Assembly: GCA_946479395.1 (NCBI GenBank)
Contig: CAMLFV010000030.1
Coordinates: 1-17,625, forward strand
DNA from: an uncultured Flavobacterium sp.
GTDB lineage: Bacteria; Bacteroidota; Bacteroidia; Flavobacteriales; Flavobacteriaceae
Length of the DNA stretch: 17,625 bases
Direction: 5' to 3'
Shown here: one piece after another, positions 1-7,021 of the stretch
Layout: each line of letters opens with the position of its first letter
How positions within the stretch are numbered: position 1 is the stretch's first letter
The notes under the pieces: model-generated
Databases searched by the model: none
What the model was told of the DNA's origin: nothing
The model's input: only the letters and a program-made list of their open reading frames with translations
Made by a program: the position numbers and the translations under genes

Positions 1-2
1 AA

Positions 3-305
3 AATATTTCTTGTGAAATTATTGATTTACGCACGGTTCGACCAATGGATTACGATGCAATTATTAAATCGGTACAAAAAACAAACCGTTTGGTTGTTTT
101 AGAAGAAGCTTGGCCGTTTGCATCGGTTGCTTCAGAAATTACCTACATGGTTCAAGAGCGCGCTTTTGATTATTTAGACGCACCTGTACAACGTATTACT
201 ACTGCCGATACTCCTGCACCTTACTCACCTGCCTTGTTAAAAGAATGGTTGCCAAACGCGCAAGATGTTGTAAAAGCTGTTAAAAAAGTTATGTACAAAA
301 AATAA
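3..305 (+). CDS. pdhB: Pyruvate dehydrogenase E1 component, beta subunit (3' part)
   Basis: Only the last 100 codons are in the window; the frame is open from base 3 to the TAA, so the ATG at 45 is internal. The residues match the C-terminal transketolase domain of E1 beta subunits: IIDLRTVRP, then RLVVLEEAWP, then AFDYLDAPVQRIT and the closing PYSPALLKEWLP. In the family this domain helps form the alpha2beta2 E1 interface of the pyruvate dehydrogenase complex, which decarboxylates pyruvate with thiamine diphosphate in the cytoplasm. A hairpin terminator follows 20 bases after the stop. A related branched-chain 2-oxoacid dehydrogenase beta subunit shares the fold and cannot be fully excluded from 100 residues, but the match to PdhB is better. 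Confidence 0.9.
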   Translation, partial: NISCEIIDLRTVRPMDYDAIIKSVQKTNRLVVLEEAWPFASVASEITYMVQERAFDYLDAPVQRITTADTPAPYSPALLKEWLPNAQDVVKAVKKVMYKK

Positions 306-316
306 TAAATTTCATT

Positions 317-324
317 TACATTTG
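317..324 (+). promoter_or_regulatory. -7 box (TACATTTG) for the DUF5686 gene
   Basis: TACATTTG fits the Bacteroidota -7 consensus TAnnTTTG. It sits between the pdhB stop and the terminator stem, so transcription would start inside or at the foot of the hairpin. No clear TTG is seen at the expected distance upstream, so this call rests on the -7 box alone. Confidence 0.45.
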
Positions 325-325
325 T

Positions 326-354
326 AACTCCAACCAAAAAGGTTGGAGTTTTTT
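326..354 (+). terminator. Rho-independent terminator of pdhB
   Basis: A perfect 10-bp inverted repeat AACTCCAACC / GGTTGGAGTT with an AAAAA loop is followed by a T run. It ends only a few bases before the ATG of the next gene, and that gene's likely promoter lies just upstream of the hairpin. Confidence 0.85.
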
Positions 355-357
355 GTT

Positions 358-2832
358 ATGAAAAAATTGTTATTTGTTGTTTTTACTTTTTTCACTTTGC
401 AAATAGTGGCACAAACCAAGGTTGGTGGAATTGTAATTGATGAAAAACAACAGCCGTTATCGTACGCAAGTGTGTACTTTAAAAACACAACCGAGGGCGT
501 TATTACTAATGAAGACGGTAAGTTTTATTTAGAATCTAACAACACGCAAGACACTTTGGTAATATCGTTTACGGGCTACAACGATGTTTTTTTACCATTG
601 ACCAAAGCAGTTAATTTAGATTTAAAGGTTGTTTTAGAAGAAGACACCGTACTTTCTGAGATAAAAATATTTACGGGAAAGACATCCAAAAAAGACAATC
701 CGGCATTAGATATCCTTCGAAAAATCTGGGAAAACCGACGTAAAAACGGATTGTACAAATTTGACCAATACGCTTATCAGAAATACGAAAAAATTGAATT
801 CGATTTAAATTCAATCGACAGCGCTTACATGAAAAGTCGGGTTTTTAAAGGCATGGAATTTATTTTTGATAAGGTTGATACTTCTAAAATCACAGGAAAA
901 ACCTACTTACCCATTTTTATAAACGAACAAGCATCCAACGTTTATGGTGATAACGTTGCCAAGTTGAAAAAAGAAATCCTTGCTGGAAACAAAAATTCTG
1001 GCTTTGAAAACAACCAGCATATTATGGCGTTTTTAAAGGATTTGTATGTAGAATACGATATTTACGATAACTACCTAAAATTGTTCGATAAAGATTTTGT
1101 GAGTCCGCTTTCACGCACCGGAATCAACGTTTATAATTATGTATTGACCGATACAGCTGATATAGACGGCAAAAAGTGCTACAACATTGTCTATTATCCG
1201 CGCAGAAAAGGCGAATTAACGTTTAAAGGCGATTTTTGGGTGAACGATGGCACTTGGGCAATCAAGAAAATAAACATGGCAATTAGCAAAGATGCTAACA
1301 TTAACTGGGTACGCGATATTTATATTGAACAAGAGTTTGATGTTTTGAACGATTCGGTTTTCTTGCTAACAAAAGATCATTTAATGACCGATTTCAGTAT
1401 CCGTCAGAATGAAAAATCAAAGGGAATGTATGGTAAACGAACGACCTATTACAAACAATTTGAGTTTGATAAAAAGAAACCCGTAAACTTTTACAAAAGC
1501 GAAGTAAACAGTTATAACGAAGCCTTAATGAATCGTCCAGACGAATTTTGGGAAGGATACCGCTTTGAACCTTTATCGGAAGAAGAAAAAGGTATTTATA
1601 CCATGTTAGGCGAATTAAAGCAAAACAAACGCTTTCAAACCTACGTGAATTTAGGAACCATTTTAGCCAGCGATTACATACAGATTGGCAATTTTGATTA
1701 CGGACCAATTTTTTCTTCGTTTGGATTTAACGATATTGAAGGTTTCCGTTTAAGAGCCGGTGGTAGAACTTATTTTGGGCAAAACGATATGTGGCGTTTA
1801 GAAGGATACACTGCTTACGGTTTTAAAGACAATAAGTTTAAATACGGAATTTCGGGCAGGTTTATGTTGGATAAAGATTCGCGTTTTATTCTTTTTGCAG
1901 GAAACCGCCGCGATGTTGAACAAATTGCCGCTACCCTATCACCTATTACCGATGTTTTGGGTAGAAGTTTTGCATCGAGCGCCTTATTGGCAAGTGGTGA
2001 TAATTCCAAATTATCAAACATAAATCTTACATCGGCAGGATTAGAAATCGAACCATTAAAAAATTTAAAATTCTCAACATCATTCAATTACAAAACATTA
2101 AAATCGGCATCGCCTACTTTTTCATTGGCATATTATGACGAAGCCGGTAACATTCGAAACGATTTAAATCAAGCAGAAATCAATCTTTCGGTTGATTACA
2201 CACCACGCAGAAAAACAGTTGGTTACGGCGTTGACCGTACCGATGTTGACTATAATTACGCACGCCTTTTCTTTAATTATTCGTTAGGTGTCAAAGGCAT
2301 GCTGGGCAGCGATTTCGATTACAAAAAAGTTCAATTATTATACAGTCACCCAATATTAGTGGGCGGTTTTGGTAGGTTCACTCCAACTTTAGAAGCCGGT
2401 AAAACATACGGAACCGTTCCATTGGGCTTAATGAGTGTAATTCCCGGAAACCAATCGTACTTTATTATTGGCAATGCGTTTAGCCGTATGAATTATTACG
2501 AGTTTATTACCGATGAGTATATTGCGCTGCATTTAGAACACAATTTTAATGGTAGAATTTTCTCGAGAATTCCCGGAATCAGAAAATTAGGTTTACGTGA
2601 ATTTGTGGGAATTCGTGGAGTTTGGGGCGATGTATCGCAGAAAAATATCGACATTAATGCATCGAATATTCCTTACATAGCTCCGACAGATAAAGTTTAT
2701 TACGAATATTTTGTGGGTGTAGGAAACATTTTTAAATGCCTGCGTGTTGATGTAAACTGGCGAGGTAATTATCTTGAAAATCCCGATGTTAGAAGAGTTG
2801 GTGTAAATGTTGTTTTTGGATTCCATTTTTAA
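358..2832 (+). CDS. DUF5686 / carboxypeptidase-regulatory-like domain outer-membrane protein
   Basis: This 824-residue protein has a clear signal peptide (MKKLLFVVFTFFTLQIVAQ). Residues of about 22-110 form a carboxypeptidase-regulatory-like beta-sandwich (GGIVIDEKQQPLSYASVYFKN, then TNEDGKFYL and ISFTGY). The rest matches the long DUF5686 region, which ends in alternating beta-strand segments and a C-terminal aromatic (NVVFGFHF), as expected of an outer-membrane barrel. I chose the ATG at 358; the frame stays open upstream to a TTG at 343, but that lies in the terminator arm of pdhB and would put MEFFV before the signal peptide. The family is abundant in Bacteroidetes and its exact function is unknown; a role in the envelope is inferred from the signal and barrel. 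Confidence 0.88.
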   Translation: MKKLLFVVFTFFTLQIVAQTKVGGIVIDEKQQPLSYASVYFKNTTEGVITNEDGKFYLESNNTQDTLVISFTGYNDVFLPLTKAVNLDLKVVLEEDTVLSEIKIFTGKTSKKDNPALDILRKIWENRRKNGLYKFDQYAYQKYEKIEFDLNSIDSAYMKSRVFKGMEFIFDKVDTSKITGKTYLPIFINEQASNVYGDNVAKLKKEILAGNKNSGFENNQHIMAFLKDLYVEYDIYDNYLKLFDKDFVSPLSRTGINVYNYVLTDTADIDGKKCYNIVYYPRRKGELTFKGDFWVNDGTWAIKKINMAISKDANINWVRDIYIEQEFDVLNDSVFLLTKDHLMTDFSIRQNEKSKGMYGKRTTYYKQFEFDKKKPVNFYKSEVNSYNEALMNRPDEFWEGYRFEPLSEEEKGIYTMLGELKQNKRFQTYVNLGTILASDYIQIGNFDYGPIFSSFGFNDIEGFRLRAGGRTYFGQNDMWRLEGYTAYGFKDNKFKYGISGRFMLDKDSRFILFAGNRRDVEQIAATLSPITDVLGRSFASSALLASGDNSKLSNINLTSAGLEIEPLKNLKFSTSFNYKTLKSASPTFSLAYYDEAGNIRNDLNQAEINLSVDYTPRRKTVGYGVDRTDVDYNYARLFFNYSLGVKGMLGSDFDYKKVQLLYSHPILVGGFGRFTPTLEAGKTYGTVPLGLMSVIPGNQSYFIIGNAFSRMNYYEFITDEYIALHLEHNFNGRIFSRIPGIRKLGLREFVGIRGVWGDVSQKNIDINASNIPYIAPTDKVYYEYFVGVGNIFKCLRVDVNWRGNYLENPDVRRVGVNVVFGFHF

Positions 2833-2946
2833 AACAGTAACCACATAAATACATAGAAAAAAACTTATTGGTAAGGTACAAAACGATATTCTTTGTTGTT
2901 AATAATTTATTTATAAGCTTTAATGTTAAAAGTTTAAGCAACTTCT

Positions 2947-2977
2947 TTGTAAGAAACTGAATTTTAACGTACTTTTG
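2947..2977 (+). promoter_or_regulatory. Promoter of ppa
   Basis: TTG at 2947-2949 and TACTTTTG at 2970-2977 are separated by 20 bases, matching the Bacteroidota TTG-N17-23-TAnnTTTG pattern. The start codon of ppa is 33 bases downstream of the -7 box. The rest of the 177-bp gap upstream (2833-2946) is AT-rich with no other signal seen. Confidence 0.75.
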
Positions 2978-3009
2978 CAACCAATTTTGAAATAAAGAAA
3001 TATACAGAT

Positions 3010-3534
3010 ATGACAAACGTTGAACAATTCGATGTATTCATCGAAATTCCTGCAGGAAGCAGAAATAAATACGAGTTCGATTTTGATTTAAAAATGATGA
3101 GATTCGATCGTTTATTATTCTCATCAATGAAATACCCAACAGATTACGGTTTTATTCCTGAAACATTGGCTTTAGATAACGACCCGTTAGATGTTTTGGT
3201 TTTAACTACAGAACCTACTATTCCAGGTTTATTAATGGAAGTTAAACCAATTGGTGTGTTTTATATGGCTGACGATAAAGGAAACGATGAAAAAATTATC
3301 TGTGTACCAACCGGCGATCCTTTAATGCGCGAATTAAACGATTTAAGCGATATCAACAAGCACCTTATTAAAGAAATTGAACATTTCTTTAAGGTATATA
3401 AAGATCTTGAAAACAAAAAAGTTGAAATTAACGGTTTTGGCGATAAAGCTGCAGCCATTGCAATGATAAAAGAATGCCAAGAGCGTTTTGGTCAGTTATC
3501 AGCAGAAAAACAACAATCTTTTAGTATAAGATAA
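3010..3534 (+). CDS. ppa: Inorganic pyrophosphatase, family I
   Basis: The 174-residue product hydrolyses diphosphate to two phosphates in the cytoplasm, pulling biosynthetic reactions that release PPi. Family I hallmarks are present: the N-terminal EIPAGSRNKYEFD with the conserved Lys and Glu, YPTDYGFIPETL, the metal-binding DNDPLDVLVL (D-x-D-P-x-D) and DDKGNDEKI. The length is that of bacterial hexameric enzymes. It is transcribed alone, with a good promoter upstream and a strong hairpin terminator immediately after the stop. Confidence 0.96.
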   Translation: MTNVEQFDVFIEIPAGSRNKYEFDFDLKMMRFDRLLFSSMKYPTDYGFIPETLALDNDPLDVLVLTTEPTIPGLLMEVKPIGVFYMADDKGNDEKIICVPTGDPLMRELNDLSDINKHLIKEIEHFFKVYKDLENKKVEINGFGDKAAAIAMIKECQERFGQLSAEKQQSFSIR

Positions 3535-3536
3535 TT

Positions 3537-3567
3537 TAAAAGCCAGAATTTACTTCTGGCTTTTTTT
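3537..3567. terminator. Terminator between ppa and the leftward gene pair
   Basis: AAAGCCAGAA / TTCTGGCTTT with a TTTAC loop forms a 10-bp stem followed by a T run on the plus strand. The A run on the other side gives a shorter T run on the minus strand, so it can serve the convergent gene ending at 3566 as well. Confidence 0.85.
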
Positions 3568-3984
3568 ATATTTTAAACGGGTTGTTGCGCAATTCATAAG
3601 CTTCAAATATTTCTTTGGCTGTATATTTCTTTTGCAACTCAATAAATAACATATTATTTTCTTTTGTTACTTCTCGAACTTCATCCAATAAACTAAATAT
3701 TTCTTTCTGTAAATTTACACCCTCTTCTACAGTTTTAAACTTTGTTTCATTTAAGTCTTCCTTTAGAATATTTTCTAAATTATCAGGTGTATCATTAAAT
3801 TTTTTATTCTTATTTATTTTCCGATTATATTCATCAGATTTCGCATTATAAAGATCAATTACATTATTATTATATGCTGTTTTAAATGTTTCTTCGTATT
3901 TTATAAATAACGGATCATTTAAAATATCTTGCGAAAATCCAACAAATCCTGTTAAAATCAGAGCTATTAAAATTGCTTTCTCAT
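3566..3984 (-). pseudogene. Small secreted protein gene, frameshifted at codon 3-4 (unrecognised)
   Basis: On the minus strand one long frame without stops encodes about 137 residues: a hydrophobic leader (AILIALILTGFVGFSQ) with a typical flavobacterial cleavage site, then a charged, helix-rich, Asn/Lys/Glu-rich body ending NNPFKI and TAA. No usable start codon exists in this frame: the only well-placed ATG (3984-3982) reads ATG AGA AAG CAA TTT TAA. Adding one A to the AGAAAG run gives ATG AGA AAA GCA ATT, joining a normal MRKAIL start to the leader, so a single-base deletion is the simplest reading. A sequencing error or initiation at a rare codon would look the same. It follows the gene ending at 3997 by 12 bases, so the two are probably co-transcribed. 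I do not recognise the family. Confidence 0.6.
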
Positions 3985-3996
3985 ATCATCAAAAAA

Positions 3997-4587
3997 TTAA
4001 AGTCCTATACATTGTTTAAAATAAGTAGTACAATTGTACATTCTAATAAAATCGTTCTTCTTTATTATTGCTTTTATTTTTTCAAAACGCTCATCATGCT
4101 CTTTTCCTCTATATTCGCTATACAGCTTATCTATTTGATCAGCATAAATTTCTGAATGAGCTTCGCTATGTTTCATAAAATTGTCTTTACACTCATCTGA
4201 TATCATCATCTTACCAGACAAGGTTTTTATCTGAATACGAATCATTAATTCATAAGCCGATTTTAAGCTTGAATTATCTGTTATTTCAAACTCATGCAGT
4301 TTATCAATTAATTCCCATTCAGATTTCGCTTCTGCTAACGAATGAAATTTTGTTCGCTCTAAATTAGCATCAATCCATAAAAACATATCCTCTTCACTTT
4401 CAAACAATTTTTCTACGAACGTAACATTTAATTTATGATTAAACCTTTCAATTGCTTGGAGTTTTTTTGATACCTCAGAAAGGTTATCGTTCACATACTC
4501 ATAGCTTGAACTATTAAATAGAGAATTTACATTTGCAAAACTTAAACTACTGTATAAAATCGTAGTAAAAAAGAATATTTTTTTCAT
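3997..4587 (-). CDS. Secreted hypothetical protein
   Basis: The product is 196 residues with a signal peptide (MKKIFFFTTILYSSLSFA, cleavage likely before NVN). The mature part is predominantly helical and charged, with cysteines in SDECKDNF and near the end in YNCTTYFKQCIGL; these could form a disulfide in the periplasm. No family is recognised. Codon use is strongly AT-biased, as in the following gene with which it forms a leftward pair, unlike the flanking ppa and ubiE. The ATG at 4587 fits the signal peptide exactly. The divergent gap to ubiE (4588-4721) is very AT-rich; no convincing TAnnTTTG box is seen for this gene. Confidence 0.7.
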   Translation of the reverse strand: MKKIFFFTTILYSSLSFANVNSLFNSSSYEYVNDNLSEVSKKLQAIERFNHKLNVTFVEKLFESEEDMFLWIDANLERTKFHSLAEAKSEWELIDKLHEFEITDNSSLKSAYELMIRIQIKTLSGKMMISDECKDNFMKHSEAHSEIYADQIDKLYSEYRGKEHDERFEKIKAIIKKNDFIRMYNCTTYFKQCIGL

Positions 4588-4669
4588 AAAGTGTAAATAA
4601 AAAATTAAACATCACACAATATAATAAAAAATTATTTAAAAACTATACAAAAAATCAATCTATGTTATA

Positions 4670-4702
4670 TTGATGGTACTATTTTTATTATAATTATATT
4701 TG
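4670..4702 (+). promoter_or_regulatory. Promoter of ubiE-porT
   Basis: TTG at 4670-4672 and TATATTTG at 4695-4702 lie 22 bases apart, within the Bacteroidota range. The ubiE ATG is 20 bases downstream of the -7 box. It would drive ubiE and porT together. Confidence 0.7.
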
Positions 4703-4721
4703 TAAAAATTTCAATTTAAAA

Positions 4722-5450
4722 ATGGCCGATCAAATCAATCCATATAAAGATTCTAACTTAGGTAAAAAACAACAGGTTGAACAAATGTTCGATACTATTT
4801 CTGGTAATTACGACAGTTTAAACCGAATGATTTCACTGGGAACCGACCAAGGATGGAGACGTAAAGTTTTAAAAATGGTATCTGACACCAACCCAGAATC
4901 TATCTTAGATATTGCAACAGGAACGGGCGATTTGGCTATCTTGCTATCAAAATCTAACGCAAAACGTATTGTTGGCTTGGATCTTTCGGCAGGAATGTTA
5001 GAGGTTGGCAAAACAAAAGTAAATGCTTTAGGATTGCAGAATAAAATTGAAATGATTCAGGGCGATTCTGAAAATTTACCGTTTCAAGACAATACTTTTG
5101 ATGCAATTACCGTTGCCTTTGGTATACGTAACTTTGAAAATCTTGAAAAAGGTTTGTCTGAAATTTTACGTGTATTAAAACCTAACGGAATTTTTGTTAT
5201 CTTAGAAACCTCGGTTCCAACAAAGTTTCCGTTTAAGCAAGGATACAGTTTTTACATGAAAACCTTTATGCCGTTAATGGGCAAAGTGTTTTCTAAAGAT
5301 CAAAAAGCGTACGAATACTTGTCAGAATCGGCAAAAAATTTCCCTTACGGCGAAAAACTAAATGCCATTTTGCAAAAAGTAGGCTTTAAAAATGTAAAAC
5401 ACAATCCACAAACAATGGGCGTTGCAACAATTTATTCAGCATCAAAATAA
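4722..5450 (+). CDS. ubiE: Demethylmenaquinone methyltransferase (UbiE/MenG)
   Basis: This 242-residue class I SAM-dependent methyltransferase performs the last step of menaquinone synthesis, methylating the demethylmenaquinone ring. It carries the UbiE signatures: [22 protein letters not shown] near the N-terminus, W-R-R-K, the SAM-binding motif [12 protein letters not shown], the acidic motif [13 protein letters not shown], and the family pattern [16 protein letters not shown] followed by [15 protein letters not shown] sequence. Flavobacteria use menaquinone, so the MenG activity is the relevant one (inference from lineage). The stop is followed after 4 bases by the porT start, so the two form an operon. 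Confidence 0.95.
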   Translation: MADQINPYKDSNLGKKQQVEQMFDTISGNYDSLNRMISLGTDQGWRRKVLKMVSDTNPESILDIATGTGDLAILLSKSNAKRIVGLDLSAGMLEVGKTKVNALGLQNKIEMIQGDSENLPFQDNTFDAITVAFGIRNFENLEKGLSEILRVLKPNGIFVILETSVPTKFPFKQGYSFYMKTFMPLMGKVFSKDQKAYEYLSESAKNFPYGEKLNAILQKVGFKNVKHNPQTMGVATIYSASK

Positions 5451-5454
5451 TCGT

Positions 5455-6168
5455 ATGAAAAACCTTTTAATTGCTACTTGTTTTCTTTTAACCGCAAATT
5501 CGTTTGCACAGGGCATGTTTGGTAAAAATCCTTACCGCAACCAGCAACACTGGGATCAGCAACGTGTTCATTACGGTTATTATTTAGGATTTAGCTCGTA
5601 CAATTTTAAGTTTGATTATAAGAAAAGTTTCTACGAGAAAAACGGAAGCGACGAAATTTTGGTTGAACCTACGACAGGTTTTAATGTTGGCTTGGTTGGA
5701 AACTTGCGCTTAATGGAATATTTAGATTTACGTTTTGAACCTGGTTTATACTACACGCGCCGTAAACTTATTTTTCCACATATCACTAATCCTGATCAAA
5801 ATACGCGAGACGTAGCTTCAACCTACATTCATTTCCCTTTATTGTTGAAATTTTCTGCTTTAAGAGCCGGCAATATTCGTCCGTACATTTTAACGGGAAT
5901 ATCGCAATCGTTGAATTTAAGCAGCAACGAAACTTCTAAAGACGATAATTACCAAGGTCGTTTTAGAATGAAAAAATGGACTGCAAACTACGAATTAGGT
6001 TTAGGTATAGATTTTTATTTCGAACATTTTAAATTCACACCGTCGGTTCGAGGGGTATTTGGTTTACAAGACGAATTAATTCGTGATAAAAACCCTAACA
6101 GCCCGTGGACAGGCGACATAGAATCTATGAAAACACGTGGTTTGTTTATTAACTTTACGTTTCATTAA
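5455..6168 (+). CDS. porT: PorT/SprT-type outer-membrane protein of type IX secretion
   Basis: The 237-residue protein has a signal peptide (MKNLLIATCFLLTANSFAQ) and a beta-barrel-like body with regular alternating strands ending in GLFINFTFH, a terminal aromatic typical of outer-membrane barrels. The pattern YGYYLGFSSYNFKFDYK, LRFEPGLYYTRRKL and YIHFPLLLKFSALR matches the PorT family (SprT in gliding flavobacteria), required for type IX protein secretion. Position directly after ubiE is the usual arrangement in Flavobacteriia, as I recall it. I start at the ATG 5455, since the longer frame from 5422 overlaps ubiE and would add 11 residues before the signal peptide. Confidence 0.87.
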   Translation: MKNLLIATCFLLTANSFAQGMFGKNPYRNQQHWDQQRVHYGYYLGFSSYNFKFDYKKSFYEKNGSDEILVEPTTGFNVGLVGNLRLMEYLDLRFEPGLYYTRRKLIFPHITNPDQNTRDVASTYIHFPLLLKFSALRAGNIRPYILTGISQSLNLSSNETSKDDNYQGRFRMKKWTANYELGLGIDFYFEHFKFTPSVRGVFGLQDELIRDKNPNSPWTGDIESMKTRGLFINFTFH

Positions 6169-6196
6169 TAGTTTTTAGTTATAAGCTTTTAGACAT

Positions 6197-6231
6197 AAAA
6201 AAATCCTGCAATTCAACTTGCAGGATTTTTG
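6197..6231. terminator. Bidirectional terminator between porT and the TrmH-family gene
   Basis: AAAAATCCTGCAA / TTGCAGGATTTTT with a TTCAAC loop gives a 13-bp stem with a T run on both strands. It separates the convergent genes ending at 6168 and 6257. Confidence 0.9.
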
Positions 6232-6256
6232 TTTCATTAACTTTATATTACAATAA

Positions 6257-6985
6257 CTAACTATTCCTTTTAAACTCACTCAAAATAATAGCAGTTGCAG
6301 TGGCAACATTTAAACTTTCGGTTTGCTGTAAATCGCCAAAACGCGGAATAGCTATTTTAGCCGTTACCAAAGCTTCAATTTCATTTGATATTCCGTTGGC
6401 TTCGTTACCCATTACTATAATTCCGTTGGTTGGTAAATCGGTTTTGTAAATATTGGTTCCATCCATAAACGTTCCAAAAATCGGTTCGTTGGTATCCTTT
6501 AAATAATCAGCCAAATTGGTATAAAAAATATTTACCCGCGTTAACGATCCCATGGTTGCCTGCACCACTTTGGAGTTGTAAACATCAACCGTTTCGTTGC
6601 TGCAAATTAAATCGGCAACACCAAACCAATCACACAAACGAATAATAGTTCCTAAATTTCCGGGATCTCGTACATTGTCTAAAGCAATTTTCAATCCGTT
6701 GGGCTGTGGCAATGTATCTTCTTTCATTTTAAAAACAGCCAAACAGTCGTTCGGTGTAGTTAAAGACGATATTTTCTTAAGATCGGCTTCGGTAATTTCC
6801 GTAACAAATTCCTTCGAAACATTAAAATTTAATTGCTTGGTTGTATAGATATGTTCTAACTGCAAAGTAGAATTCAGCAGTTCGTTAATTACCTTAAATC
6901 CTTCGGCAACAAAAACTTTATTTAAATCGCGGAATTTTTTTTGCTTTAATTGCGTTATATATTTGATTTGGTTTTTAGTAAGCAT
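6257..6985 (-). CDS. TrmH/SpoU-family RNA 2'-O-methyltransferase
   Basis: The 242-residue product has an N-terminal SpoU substrate-binding region (KFRDLNKVFVAEGFKVINEL, residues about 17-36) and a C-terminal SPOUT methyltransferase domain. The three knotted-fold motifs are visible: NVRDPGNLGTIIRLCDWFG, IIVMGNEANGIS and ESLNVATATAIILSEF. Such enzymes transfer a methyl group from SAM to a ribose 2'-OH in rRNA or tRNA; the N-terminal domain favours a 23S rRNA (RlmB/TsnR-like) target, but the nucleotide cannot be told from the sequence. It is divergent from tamL with only 36 bases between the start codons, so their control regions must overlap. Confidence 0.9.
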   Translation of the reverse strand: MLTKNQIKYITQLKQKKFRDLNKVFVAEGFKVINELLNSTLQLEHIYTTKQLNFNVSKEFVTEITEADLKKISSLTTPNDCLAVFKMKEDTLPQPNGLKIALDNVRDPGNLGTIIRLCDWFGVADLICSNETVDVYNSKVVQATMGSLTRVNIFYTNLADYLKDTNEPIFGTFMDGTNIYKTDLPTNGIIVMGNEANGISNEIEALVTAKIAIPRFGDLQQTESLNVATATAIILSEFKRNS

Positions 6986-7021
6986 TCGTGAAAAGTTGTA
7001 ATTTTACCAATTGAAATTGTT

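Noticed and set aside
343..357. TTG start giving MEFFV before the DUF5686 protein
   Set aside because: It lies in the terminator arm of pdhB, and the ATG at 358 begins a standard signal peptide.
3615..4155. Plus-strand open frames at 3615-3851 and 3973-4155
   Set aside because: They are antisense to two minus-strand frames that have signal peptides and sensible composition; their translations are hydrophobic, Ser/Phe/Ile-rich shadows.
6986..7021. Promoter TAATTTTA at 6999-7006 for tamL
   Set aside because: The last base departs from TAnnTTTG and the nearest TTG is about 28 bases upstream, so it is too weak to list.
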